From positions 83,329,895 through 83,393,894 of the forward strand of contig CM056995.1 in the NCBI GenBank assembly GCA_029891345.1: a DNA stretch of 64,000 bases, in the 5' to 3' direction. The translations under genes and the position numbers were made by a program. Position 1 is the first letter of the stretch. Each line of letters opens with the position of its first letter. A model generated the notes under the pieces. The model did no database searches, had not been told where the DNA came from, and was given only the letters and a program-made list of their open reading frames with translations. Below are positions 11,346 through 21,985 of the stretch, one piece after another. Source of the stretch: Dryococelus australis (Eukaryota; Arthropoda; Insecta; Phasmatodea; Phasmatidae).

Positions 11346-11953
11346 CCTCCATGTCAAGCTTCTTCACCTTTAATCCTATACTATCCATCAGCCAGTGACG
11401 ATGTGTTTCCATTACAGCTAGAGCAACATCAGGCAATTTCCATGCTGCAGTTTGTGCGCTAGTGTTCAGTGGCTTCGTTGCACAATGGACAACAAAATAA
11501 CGCCGTAACCGTTAGAATTAATGTCATCTCAACAGTGAACTGGGTGCGGCGTCAAATAAGCAAAGGATATTTAGGGGCTATGCATTGCCTGAATATTTTT
11601 TTTATCTCCCGTAATATCAGCAAGTTTCCACACCTTTCAATATAATACACAAAATTATTTTTAATAACATGTACGACCCTCGCCATTATTATTATTTTTT
11701 TGCTGTAAACAGAACATAGTTGACACAGGAATTCAACGCGATCAATTGTTATATTATCTAATACAATTACAAAAAAAGGCATTTGTATAATACGTATCGA
11801 TGAAAAAATTAGCAGGCTTTGTCTATACTTATAAACTTTTCTCAGCAATAAAAAAACTTGACTATATGTGTCAGAAAAGTCATTCTTCCTCACAACAACA
11901 AAAATCATCTAATAAACTGTGCATTTCATACACGTAACCAACACTGTAATAAG

Positions 11954-11988
<35 letters not shown>

Positions 11989-12721
11989 CGAAGAATACGA
12001 TTTCAGACAGGCGAGTTCGTGAAATCACTCCAAAATTTGGATTTATTTTGTCATCAAGACAAAGTGAAGCTCAACACTAATGGTTAGGCAAATTTTTTTT
12101 TTCTCGAAGCTAATGCAAAATTTTCCATTAGCGGAGGTTGAAAATGGTTTGTGAAGCTGTTTTTAAGCTCCTACAGTCAGAGTAGAAATGTGCACACAAA
12201 TTTTAGATAGCACTAGTGTTGCATATGTAGTAGATTTCTCGATTTTGTACGTAAACACATAAGTATGATAATTGCAATCTTCATTAAATAAATACAACAG
12301 AGTAAAATCTTGCGATGTATATTGTGTTAGAACCTACATAAATAATAAACGTTTTCTCCGGACTAGAGTGGAAATTTACCGAAATAAGTCTGCATGTTGT
12401 TTTGCATTCTACCGTAAAACTGTATTCAGAAAAGCGTTGCATTGCAAGATTAATTTGTTAACATGTGGCAACAGAACCAAAATATTTCCTTTAATGGCAC
12501 TTAACTTTATTTCGCCCTAAAGTCGTATTTGTTTCTTCGCTAAAATAAGCACGTTTATGAAAGATTATTGCAAAACGCAACTGTGGTTTTGCTGTTCACG
12601 AGTGTAAGGAGAGCAGGAGAGCATGCGTGATTTAGTTACATTTCTAATAGCAGGGGCATAAGGCACATACACACACACACATACATATATAGTCATAAAG
12701 TTACATTATGAAGATTTAAAA
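11346..12721. other. AT-rich spacer with a (TA)n tract
   Basis: The only structure is (TA)n at about 11955-11986. The 118-codon minus frame at 11552-11908 is AT-driven and has no recognisable domain. Confidence 0.4.
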
Positions 12722-13005
12722 ATAATAAGATAGAAAATATTGCTCAACCATAACCAAGATAAAGGCTGTTCACGGTAAATTAAGCACTTTTGAAATCAAT
12801 CTTTGAAAAATTTAATTACTCCACATAAGAGTGTGTATATATATATATATAATATATATATATATATAATATATATATATATTATATATATATATATATA
12901 TATACGCCTCTTATGTGGAGTAATTAATTTTTTCAAAGATTGATTTCAAAAGTGCTTAATTCACCGTTAAGGTTGAGCAATACTTTCTATCTTATTTTTT
13001 TCAGT
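12722..13005. repeat. Palindrome built from family A ends around (TA)n
   Basis: The left arm contains AAGATAGAAAATATTGCTCAACC, in part followed by the A terminus (GGCTGTTCACGGTAAATTAA) and TTTAATTACTCCACATAAGAG. The right arm is its near-perfect complement, from CTCTTATGTGGAGTAATTAA to GCAATACTTTCTATCTTA. The two arms (about 110-115 bp) meet in a TA tract at about 12836-12904. About 17 bp including CTGTTCA is present only in the left arm. Confidence 0.8.
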
Positions 13006-13387
13006 CTTCGTAATCGAAGATTATATATATAATATATATATGATGAGTCATCAGCTCTGCGACAAACGGTGAGAGGACGTTCGTTGCAAAATTTCACTTA
13101 GAAAATGTCTGACAGTGAAAGCCAGGAAACCACTCCTAAAGGCAGGAAACCCTTGTGAAGATGGGGTTGCAATTATGAACTTTATTTAATTACACTGAAA
13201 CCATGTGATATTAAGGGATGAATTTCTGTAGGCATGCCAAACAATTTAGTCTCTGTAACATGCAAGTACCCATGTTGACCTACCGCATATCCTGTATAGT
13301 AAAATGGGGGTTCCCACCCCTTCAAATAGTGAAAAAAGGGTCTTCATGCATCGTTACGTAAATTATGATTACGGCCTATAAATTACT
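13006..13387. other. Spacer, nothing recognised
   Basis: A second short TA tract lies at about 13021-13041. No gene is visible. Confidence 0.4.
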
Positions 13388-13578
13388 ATTGCAAGACGTA
13401 AAAAAATGCCCTCTTGGTAAGAAAACCTCCGACGAATGGTTTGCGAGAAAACAGATTTCCAAGATACTAGATGCCTCATAAGCATTACGTGGTATTTAAT
13501 ATCTTGGAGGTCTGTTTTCTTGCAAAAAATTCGTCGGAAGTTTTCTTATCAAGAGGACTTGTTTTCAAGTATTGCAAA
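13388..13578. repeat. Foldback palindrome (FB4)
   Basis: The left arm (CCTCTTGGTAAGAAAACCTC ... AAAACAGATTTCCAAGATAC) pairs with the right arm (complement CCTCTTGATAAGAAAACTTC ... AAAACAGACCTCCAAGATAT). The arms are about 85 bp and separated by roughly 20 bp. The open frames at 13471-13692 are products of this symmetry. Confidence 0.75.
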
Positions 13579-13809
13579 AAAAAAAAAAAAAAATTACTAC
13601 ACCTAACTACATATATGCTATACTTGCATGCAAGCTCCCAGTTAGATTTGATAAAAACAGTTCCAGCAATTAACATTGTATTGCGAGTCTAATATTTAAA
13701 TCTGTTGCAGCTGAAGACAGAGTTTCTTGCTTCATGCATATTAAAGCTCGAATTTGCATATTAGTAACATATTCAAATTCCTAAAAAAACTGAACGGTTG
13801 CACTTGGAC

Positions 13810-13905
13810 GGCGCGGCGCATGAATAAAGTGGTCGGTCCCGTGGTACATGTGGCAGATGGATATGAAATGAGAAGTAAAGTAGATCCTAAGCAGGACCTA
13901 CACAA
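13810..13905 (-). mobile_element. Family A fragment
   Basis: CGCATGAATAAAGTGGTCGG, then AAAGTAGATCCTAAGCAGG, match the inner right part of family A. Neither terminus is present. It lies just upstream of a complete A copy. Confidence 0.5.
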
Positions 13906-13942
13906 GTCCTCAACTGACTATGACCGTAAACTATGTTACTGT

Positions 13943-14358
13943 AGGACGTTCAAGGTAAAATAAGCACTTTTGAAAGCCCTGATTATGATGTATTTATATG
14001 CTCGTTGTGTGTTCCTACGCCTTATGTAAAATTAACATTACCATGGGTCTCAACACTTTATTCATGCGTCGGTCAAGTGAAAATGTGGAATTATTAAGTA
14101 AGTAAATATTTTTCAAATCTGCAAATTTTTACACTTCGATTCATAAAAAAAAAAAAAAAAACAGAAATGGAAAGAAGTAATTTTAAGTTATCACAAATGG
14201 TACGTTCCGACGTTAATATATGGAACTACTTTCCATCAATCCTTGCCAACTTTACTGGGCGAATGCCACTCAGTGCGCCCATTAAAATATACGCATGCTG
14301 GGCAGTGGCCTTTCTGTAAGGTTCATTTCTAAAATGCTCACTTTATCGTGAACAGCCT
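13943..14358 (+). mobile_element. Family A MITE
   Basis: The left end is AGGACGTTCAAGGTAAAATA (two substitutions in the terminus). The right end is the complement of AGGCTGTTCACGATAAAGTG. The body motifs TTATTCATGCGTCGGTCAAG and CCAACTTTACTGGGCG, plus the internal A-run at about 14146-14161, are as in the 8053 copy. Confidence 0.85.
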
Positions 14359-14379
14359 TTACCGTCTTTTTTTTCTCGC

Positions 14380-15030
14380 CCGTCTTAAGGCAAGCAGGAC
14401 GTCGAAGCAGAGCGACGCAAACGAGCTGTCGGAGAATTAGTCACGTAGACATGACGTCGGCGCGAGCAGGAGAGAGGCCCGTGGTGTCGCGACGTCAACA
14501 CACTGAAAAGGGGGGGGGGGAGGTGGAAACAAGGGAGAAGGAGACTTCCAAATAGGGCGGCGAGCCGCGGAATAAAAACAAAGCATGTCCCGGGACGGGT
14601 TCGAAGTCTGGCAGGGGCAGGCCTGTCTCACGCTCCTAGCCCTGCGCGTCGCTACGCCGCTCCAGCCGAGGCAGCTCGTATTGGCAATTAGTTAGGGATA
14701 TTAAATTGAGCCGCCGTCATAACCCGACATGATTCACGATCAAAAGCTTTCTCTCGACACGCGCGTTAAATTAGGGCCGGCCCCTTGATTGGCTCGTAAA
14801 TCGGCTATTGTGTGACGGCGAAAGAGAGAGATCGGCCGGGGGGCGGGGGGTTGGGCGACGACGCGACAGGTTTCGCCGTGCCCCACCCCGGGGAGAAGAA
14901 GAACGACTATTTGTTACATTGCGCGAGCAAATACTCGAACCTCCTGAGCTTCTTCCGCCAGCGACCACGGGCAACAACGCTTCCAAGCTCTTCACGCAGA
15001 CCCAGTCCATTTTGGATTTTATTACTACGG
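14380..15030. promoter_or_regulatory. CpG-rich block with candidate conserved element
   Basis: The strong CpG enrichment contrasts with its surroundings. The part at 14690-14830 is not repetitive and holds homeodomain-type and CCAAT-type words: GGCAATTAGTTAGGG, GATATTAAATTGAGCC and CTTGATTGGCTCGTAAATC. These could be transcription-factor sites. Open frames on both strands (14771-15128) overlap and lack domains. A run of about 10 G lies at 14511-14520. A regulatory role is inference from composition only. Confidence 0.25.
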
Positions 15031-15034
15031 TCCA

Positions 15035-15105
15035 TTCGCGGCTACTACGTACTTTTCGGAAGCCCTGCTACAGTTCTACTTCCATGATATTCCTCTGCCT
15101 TATGC
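15035..15105 (+). mobile_element. Family A fragment (weak)
   Basis: ACTTTTCGGAAGCCCTGCTAC, read in part, and TATTCCTCTGCCTTATGCA resemble the first 80 bp of family A. The terminus itself is missing. The similarity is short, so I keep it tentative. Confidence 0.3.
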
Positions 15106-15425
15106 AAACAAAGCTCAACCTAGTCTAGACAGTTACACCAAATGGGCAATGCACAGCATTCGTGCACGTCCAGTGTAATAGAGACTAGATGGAGATTTTC
15201 GGACACTCGCCATTGCGCTGCAGATGACTGTCGTGTTATTTCCATGACAGACATCTTCATCGCACTGGCGAATGACCAAAAATCTCCACCTAGTCATTCA
15301 CCTCCATTGCAATTACCATTCAAAGATCACAGTACAATAATATTTTGCAAAACAACTATTTATTACTACGCATTACCAACACACCTATTTTCACCATGGT
15401 GTTATTCGTATTACCAAGAGATGAA

Positions 15426-15600
15426 ATACGATTTATAAATAAAATATAAGTAAGTGTTCAATTTAACCAAAAATCAGATTCCTTTCTGTTAACAGGCGTA
15501 AACAAATGTTGTGGTAAGTGGCACATTTAGGAAACAACTAAAAAGTGTGAAGAAACTGCGAATAGACTATAAACGTTATGTTCAAACTTCATGTCCGGTG
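15426..15600 (+). repeat. Dispersed repeat X, copy 1
   Basis: The stretch shares order and sequence with 58030-58245: TTTATAAATAAAATA, TCAATTTAACCAAAAAT, GTTAACAG, CACATTTAGGAAACAA and GTGTGAAGAAACTGCGAATAG. At 58 kb the same block directly follows a hAT-type end. It may therefore be the interior of a longer relative of the 15669 MITE. Confidence 0.5.
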
Positions 15601-15668
15601 ATTAAACATTAAAACTTGTCATGGCATAGAGGACTGACACAATTTCAGAAGTTTGTATACAGTTTCAG

Positions 15669-15964
15669 TAGAGATGATGGAAAATCGCGAAAAAATTTTT
15701 GAGCCAACATTTCTTCTATAACATTTTAACTAGTTTATTCATTTATGATTGTATGAACGAGGTTCTGATTCGGCTTAAGTTGTTTGCAGACCAATTACGA
15801 ACGTTCTTCCTTATGGTATAAGAATCCTCATTGGGCCATTGAAATGGGGTAGTAGCTTTATACATGCATGAGAGCCAATAAGGAAAGAAAATTTTCGGAT
15901 ATGCGTACAGTACGTTGAATCCTAGCCAACAGTCGACTTTTCCCGCGATAAGCCATCATCTCTA
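15669..15964. mobile_element. hAT-like MITE with 8-bp duplication
   Basis: The 296 bp element has termini TAGAGATGATGGAAAATCGC and, as complement of the right end, TAGAGATGATGGCTTATCGC. The flanks are AGTTTCAG (15661-15668) and GGTTTCAG (15965-15972), which match at 7 of 8 bases. Length, TAGAG start and the internal TCGCG place it with the MITEs at 3520, 41576, 44865 and 62208. Confidence 0.8.
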
Positions 15965-16070
15965 GGTTTCAGTTATAACCGTATTTTCCCATGTAAGACA
16001 AAAATGATTAAATAACATGGGTAGACTACCGTTAATTTACAGTTACAGACGTGACTGACTCACATGAGAG

Positions 16071-16388
16071 CAGTAAAGTTGGCAATGACAGAGAGAAATT
16101 AGTTCCATGTTTTGACGTTGAATTAAAAGTGTTTGGTAAATACTTGTGAATAGAAAAACTGTTTATTCTTCTTCCTGTTTTTTATAATGTATGTAAGTGC
16201 AAGAATCAGCATATTAGTAAATTATTTACCTTTCTAATTATTTCACAGTTTCGCTTGACCGACGACGCATGAATAAAGTGACGAGGCTCATGGCAATGTT
16301 AATTTTACACATGGTGTGAAAATACTCGGAGTGTATAAAAGTAGGTCTCAAGCAGGGTTTTCGAAAGTGCTCAGTTTACCGTGAAAAA
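16071..16388 (-). mobile_element. Family A MITE, truncated
   Basis: The left end is lost. Sequence begins inside the family at GTTGGCAATGACAGAG and runs through GACGCATGAATAAAGTGACG to a degenerate right end (GCTCAGTTTACCGTGAAAAA). Confidence 0.7.
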
Positions 16389-16731
16389 TGTATACCTTTA
16401 TACATAATCTGCGAAGCACGCCACGGGTTCGTAGGCGGCTTTGTCTAGGCCTCGCGGCATGATGAACCAGGCTCGATTACCGAGCGGGGAAGGGGTCCCC
16501 CCCGAATTATTTCACGTTGCTGTTGACCAGTGTTTTCTCGGAGTACTGCCATGTCACCGCATTTCGATTCCGCCGCTTCTCCGCGTGTCTTCGCATGATT
16601 TCACCCTCGTCAGAGTTCAAGATCTCGATGTTTAAGGGATTAGTATTGGATTTATTTTTGTTTCATCGTAGCTTACTCTTCAGATCGAATATTTTAAAAC
16701 GAGGGCTGTCAGGGCATAGGGCATATCATAA
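16389..16731. other. Moderately GC-rich spacer
   Basis: Open frames at 16441-16747 overlap in two frames and show no recognisable domain. I see no repeat boundary. Confidence 0.35.
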
Positions 16732-16909
16732 GGTTGAAGTAAAGTAATTACCTATTGAGAACTGCACCCAACTATACGACGTGAATAATTTATAAGAAAA
16801 GTATTACAGATACCATAAAAAATAGTGCGATTTATGCTGTATATGAAAGAAAAACTGTATACATTTTGTAACATCATAAAATATTTTAATAAAATATACT
16901 TTTTAAATG

Positions 16910-16945
<36 letters not shown>

Positions 16946-17045
16946 AGATTAAAATAGTCTGTTATTATTATTATTATTTTTTAAATTTAAGCATATTTCC
17001 ATTCTGGATGCTTCAGAAAGCAGAATTTGCAAGAAAATTGGAGTA
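16732..17045 (+). mobile_element. FB1-type foldback, single arm
   Basis: The stretch starts GGTTGAAGTAA, like the arm at 208. It follows the same order: CTGCACCCAACTATACGA, TTATGCTGTATATGAAAG and GGATGCTTCAGAAAGCAGAA. It ends near AAGAAAATTGG with no second arm. An A-run of about 35 (16910-16944) interrupts the middle. Confidence 0.75.
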
Positions 17046-17561
17046 TACTGTATTCAATACTGACTACACACGAAATGCAATGCTGTTAAGTTGCAAAATC
17101 TAGAGTTAGCGATTCCGATACACTCCATTGGATAGTCGCAAATGTCGTCTCAAAAGTGCGCTATACTTCGATACTCGCTACCAGCATGAAAGTATCGACT
17201 CAATCCGCTACCATATTCATTCCGATAGTTTCAACAAGTGATCATCTGGAAACGAACATGCGATATTAGAGGTGGAAGGGCGCTAGTAGTGTTAATAGAT
17301 GTTATTTAAGGTCTTTTGATACACAGCGATAATGCCATTAAACAATACTAAAATAAATAGTAAATAAAAAGGCCATGAAAATGTGGTCCATTCATACTAT
17401 AATAACATTGTGTGAAAATAACGGTTAATATACTTTTTTTAAATTTTAAACATAAAGTTCCAGACATTACAACAAAACATTTTGGCTTTGTGCATTCATG
17501 GATACTGTAGACGTTTTGAGTGAAGTCAATTTTGGAACCATAGCTACAGAAATAAAATCCA
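17046..17561. other. AT-rich spacer, nothing recognised
   Basis: No supportable feature. Confidence 0.4.
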
Positions 17562-18499
17562 CACTCTAAAAATTCGAATAAGTGGAAAACCACAGATTCG
17601 CAGTGAAATACAACCACTCGAATCAGTGAAAATGGCTCCACTTAGAATCAGTAGAAAATCACTGATTGTTAAAGTGAACAAATTTAACTGATTGAATTAG
17701 TGACGTGAAACAAGTTCACTGATTGAATAAGTGACAGCCAACTGCAGTGGCGAATTAAATATTTTTTTTTATTAATGCAGTCAAATAATTACGCGAAACA
17801 AACATATTTACGATATTTTACTGTTTATATTGCGCAATTTAGAGTAATTTGAACATAAACACACGGGATTGAACATAAACACACATCATTTCCTCTTCGA
17901 TTTTAGGATGTTAGCTTACCAACTGCGTTACCAAGCCAAATTGATCAATGTTAGAGGAAAATGTAAGTCTTACCGTTCTTATCGAAATTGTAAAGAATTA
18001 AATTGTCTGCCCTTACTTTTCGTTTTTGGTTTAATTGGTACTGTTAGGATTGTTAAATCGAATAGTATGAGTGCACTCTCTTCAGCACATTATATGCGGT
18101 TGAAACCTTAAAACAGCGCACTTGAAAGACGCAAAAGCGGAACGAAAGGCTGAATGTTCATATTACCTCTTAAAATGGTGTTTTGAAAGACGAAACACAT
18201 TTCAGAAAGTATTTTGTACTGGGTTTTATTAGTTTATTCGTTGTTGGTTCACTTGATACACGTCGTTTAACGGCCATTTTCACATGCTGTTTAACTGATC
18301 CATCGGGCAAAAAACAAACCACTGAAAAAACACTGAAAAAAATTACTGATGAATCAGTGGGAAATGTCACTGAATCAATAAGTGCAGGAAATCTGGCATT
18401 TTTGCACTGATTCATTAGTAAAATTCACTGAAGTGACTGTTGAATCAGTCAGATACTGTTGGCTGATTGAAACAGTGGAATTCTCACTGATTCAGATTA
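17562..18499 (+). mobile_element. Family B element, copy 1 (CACT-ended, iteron-rich)
   Basis: The left end is CACTCTAAAAATTCGAATAA. The first and last 200 bp are packed with variants of CACTGATTCA and its complement. Examples are CACTCGAATCAGTGAAAATG on the left and TCACTGAATCAATAAGTGC on the right. The right terminus is degraded near 18499. A better terminus-like string (GAATCAGGCATTAGAGTG) ends at 18572, so a small insertion may have split it. A tRNA-like module lies at about 17862-17938. Copies 2 and 3 are at 38327 and 59679. No coding region. Confidence 0.7.
17862..17938 (-). repeat. tRNA-like module inside family B copy 1
   Basis: On the minus strand, GGTAACGCAGTTGGTAAGC resembles an A box and TGTTCAATCCC resembles a B box about 55 bases downstream. 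The equivalent position is tRNA-like in both other B copies (39195, 59965). Confidence 0.5.
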
Positions 18500-18600
18500 A
18501 TGATTGGTGTTCTAGTTTTCCGCTCTGTCTGTTCAGCGCGATCGGCTTACGTTTGAATCAGGCATTAGAGTGTAATCAAATCCGCACGTGTTTACGTGTG

Positions 18601-18821
18601 ATGGCAGCAAGTACCGTGTAACAGGTTATGCCATGGTATCCTTCACACCTGCTCGCATGCAGGCTCGGATAGCAGGCCACGTATATAGCGCCCGCGTGCC
18701 ATGGTACATTATTCCGTACAAGATCCAGTGGAAGCTAGTACGAGACCTGCTATTCGAGCCTCCATGCAAGTAGCTATGGAGGTTTTTATGAAATAACCTG
18801 CCACACGATACTTGCTGCCAT
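18601..18821. mobile_element. Small foldback MITE
   Basis: The 221 bp element begins ATGGCAGCAAGTACCGTG. The complement of its end is ATGGCAGCAAGTATCGTG. Inverted similarity continues inward (GCATGCAGGCTCGGATAGCA against GCATGGAGGCTCGAATAGCA), so most of the element folds on itself. I could not fix a target duplication. Confidence 0.7.
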
Positions 18822-20404
18822 ACAAGAAAATGCGCTGACATTTGTTTCGGTTTTACTTCTACAACTGTGATTTCACGACGGATTTCATTCAGAGATTCTA
18901 CGAAGTTCATTCAGAGTAATTGTTTTTTTTTGTTATTATTGGGAATTCTTAAGTTAAATAAGCAAAGCGGTTTACTGTAATTGTCACATGACGTTGTTAT
19001 AGTGATAATAGACTACATTTTATATTGATTGTTTATTTAACTCTTATTTAATGCGCTTGGCGCTTATTCTCGGAACTAAGTACACTAAATGACAACTATC
19101 GTCACTAGCACCCTACAAACACCACCCTCTCTCTCTGATTACCTAAAATTTCCACCCTGTGGGAAACCTTCCAATGAAAACTGCACACGACGAATCACCA
19201 AAACGTCCACGTAAACGGCCTGCAGTTGGTTACATCTTCCACAGAAGAATCCACAACAGCGGCAATGCAAGCTCATTTTAAATCTTACAGGAAATCTTAC
19301 ATCATGGCGCAGGGCCTCGGCTTCCTCCAGAGCTGTACAGAACATTGAAACGTAGCACATGGGTTTTAGATCAGCGACTGGCATGCCGCGTTATGCTGTG
19401 GTCATGTTTGTGGTTGGCGAGACTGGGGTTCGGGGCAAATGTTCTGTGTTGTGTTCGTTATTCCTTGCCAACACTGGAGAGAAATGACTTTTGGCTAAAT
19501 GCCGTTCCACGATATTTCAACATCGAATGGCTCGTGCTGGCAGACAATAGCAGCTATATCAACTTTTTCGTAATCGTTATGGAAAAACACTGGTAGAAAG
19601 ATAAATGAACGCTCACTGATGATGTATTGTAAAAACGTGAGTTCATATTCCCTTAAGTATATAGGGAAAATAAAATACTTTTTAGCAGTAAATTTATGAT
19701 ATAAGTAAAGTAGTTTTCCTTAGTCGTCAAAGAAAAAGAATACTTGTAAAAAGCAATGGAAAATCCCATAGTGTGACTGGGAACATTCCGTCGATTGTAA
19801 GGAAAAAACATTCGATGAAAGTAAGGGGGAAACTATTAGAACAAAAATGTGTGTTGCTTAGTGCATAATCATTCTGCGCCAATAAAAATTTCGTCCGTAT
19901 TTTTCAACACATTAAGTCTATTTTACCCGAAAGCTGAGTGCGACCTATAGTGTTTTATTGAAATAAAAGGCCATATTATGTTCCTTTGTATCGTTAGAGA
20001 TAGATACCAAAATGAATAGCTGCTTTCAACGTTTACGTAAGTAATTTTAAAGTTATTTTAACATACTTCTTGCTTGCTAGATTACAAATTGTTGTTTTAC
20101 TGGTATTAATATGAAAATCTCTCGGAATAAATTGTTAGCAATAAATAAAAGTGTCATCATGAGACCTGCAAAACGTCTCAGAGTTCTACTTTCTGTAAGG
20201 AGCCAAATTGAATTACAATATAATATGTATAATACTTCCGTAACTATTTAAGCCGGAGACCTGTGGCAGTCACCCATTACGAACGCTTTCCTATTAAACA
20301 TAGCACAATCACTTAACCCTTTGTTTTCACATAAGTAAGATTCCTGTTGTACGTTAACGCATCACAGCTTACCACACCTCTGAAAGAACAACTGTATCTG
20401 GAAG
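18822..20404. other. AT-rich spacer, nothing recognised
   Basis: Overlapping short frames at 19139-19596 lie on both strands without recognisable domains. No repeat termini found. Confidence 0.35.
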
Positions 20405-20450
20405 GAACTTGAGCTGGCTACAGAGGAAGCTGGTTCGAGTCCAGTCTTAG
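20405..20450 (+). repeat. tRNA-like fragment
   Basis: GAGCTGGCTACAGAGGAAGC followed by TGGTTCGAGTCCAG gives a good B box and a poor A box. It is probably a SINE head remnant. Confidence 0.35.
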
Positions 20451-20609
20451 TATATTTGTTAGAATATGTTTTTTATGCCAGCTACAGTTTTATAGCTTCC
20501 AAATAAGTCGACACAAGGTGTATGTAAAAAATAATCAGCTTTTCGGGGTGTCAAGTTTTTCCTCGGCATCTAAGGAACAACAAAAGAGCGCCTAGGAAAT
20601 GCACATTTT

Positions 20610-20631
20610 ACAAAAAAAAAAAAAAAAAAAA
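20610..20631. repeat. Poly-A run
   Basis: About 20 A, with no identifiable retroelement body attached. Confidence 0.5.
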
Positions 20632-20789
20632 CACTTCAGGAAATAGACGTTGGGGACGTCGGCCTACTTTTCTGTATAATATCATGTCGCCATATTAACG
20701 ACGTGGAGGAAATAATCATAAAAGGTGACGTGTAAATGGAGAAACATAACACCCTAACATGACACTCTACTCGACTCCAAACCTCTCAT

Positions 20790-21660
20790 ACTCGTCGGCC
20801 TCTAGAGGCCAAAGCCTTCACGACCTTGGACAGAAGTAACAGATGATTGGGTCGGCTAAGCATCAAAGGAGTGTCACTCCATACGTCCTGGTGGATGCTC
20901 AAAACAGGCAAACGTGCATGAGTTGCCAACGAATAGGTTCGCTGCCAGGCCACGGAGCGCGTCCTTCCATCACTTACGGAGGCAGCATGAGTGATCAGAG
21001 ACGCCCTCCAGGGTCAGGCTGGAAGGTGTAAAGATCGCCTCGAGTGTGCCGTCGGTTTGCAGAGGACGGGGGGAAACAACCTTGAACCATTAGTGGATAA
21101 TACTGGGCTCGAGTCCCAAGAGCCATTTTTTGCCGGGAATTTTTTTGCAATGAAGAGGCAGTTAGCAGCAGACTGGGCAAGGGGTCGGTCACTGTTTTTT
21201 GTTGTCCGCCCGTCGCCTGACCCGCGGCCCTACAAAGTATCCTATGAGACGACCGGAGACGAGTCAGTGGACGACTAACAGGTGGAGCCGACTTTTTTTT
21301 CTTCCTATCCTTCCGCCGCTCCAGAAATAATGAGGTCTGAAAACGTTGCTGTGGTTTGTTTTTCGCTCTATTCCCCCCACGCGGCATCGGCGGCGAGGGA
21401 TAATGAGGATGGAGCAAAACCAGTTGGCCAGCGCCTAATCGGCGGCCAGCCCGTCTCCCTGGCCTCTTCGAGCGTACATCGCCTGCCTGGCTCGGCGATC
21501 GACGAGTCGCCGTCTCCAACTCCGGTGTCGTCCTCGACCTCGCCCGTGGGAACACCTGGCGGCCACGTTTCGCACGTGGGTCCAGTAGGAATGTGAGCGA
21601 GAATCGCGCCCCAGTCCACGTGCGGGACACGTGCCACTAGAGCATACGGGGTTGTTTTCA
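20790..21660. promoter_or_regulatory. CpG-rich block, possible regulatory DNA or exon
   Basis: This is a long GC-rich, CpG-rich island in AT-rich surroundings. It holds E-box words (ACAGGTGG at about 21280, CCACGTGC near 21617). A tRNA B-box-like string (GGGCTCGAGTCCC) lies at about 21106. A 211-codon minus frame (20995-21630) is arginine-rich with no domain, as expected of a shadow frame in GC-rich DNA. A candidate plus-strand exon is listed separately. Confidence 0.25.
21325..21592 (+). CDS. Candidate internal exon, unidentified Ser/Pro-rich protein
   Basis: A pyrimidine tract (CTTCCTATCCTTCCGCCGCT) ends in CCAG at 21321-21324, which resembles a splice acceptor. An open frame runs 88 codons to a GTGAGC donor-like site at 21593. 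The frame is GC-rich at third positions in its second half. It ends in a Ser/Pro/Gly-rich stretch (ESPSPTPVSSSTSPVGTPGG) of the kind seen in disordered parts of transcription factors. I recognise no domain. GC-rich DNA gives such frames by chance and the opposite strand is also open, so this is tentative. It is not an intact gene: start and stop would lie in other exons. Confidence 0.18.
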
Positions 21661-21769
21661 TTCAAGTTCCCTGCATTCCTGAACTGCTTTAAGGGCGGTG
21701 GCCACGGTAAAAGGTTTTATTTTATATTTTTACCACTGTTCGACTCGTAGATATTATTAGTGACTAGCT

Positions 21770-21985
21770 GTTACCCGCGGCTTAAACCGCATGCAAAATT
21801 CATATGTTGTATATTCCCTAAGAAACTGTTCGTTCTTCCGGAATGAAAAATACCTTATGTGCTAATCCAGAATATAATCGATCCCTGTACCAAATTTCAT
21901 CCAAAACCGCCGAGTCGTTATGATGTGATTGAGAAACAAACATACAAACTTTCGCATTTATAATATTAAGAGGATTAGGATATTA
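21770..21985 (+). repeat. Insect-wide interspersed repeat, degraded
   Basis: The stretch contains CTAGCTGTTACCCGCGGCTT near the start, CCCTGTACCAAATTTCATCC in the middle and TTTCGCATTTATAATATTAA near the end. From memory this matches a repeat common in many insect genomes. The class (LINE or SINE tail) cannot be decided here. It has no coding capacity. Confidence 0.5.

Noticed and set aside
13262-13300. Further copy of the 7281-type MITE
   Set aside because: Only about 25 bases are similar (ACCCATGTTGACCTACC) with no terminus.
20995-21630. 211-codon minus-strand open frame, the longest in the window
   Set aside because: Arginine/proline/serine-rich with no domain, lying in a CpG-rich block that is open in several frames.
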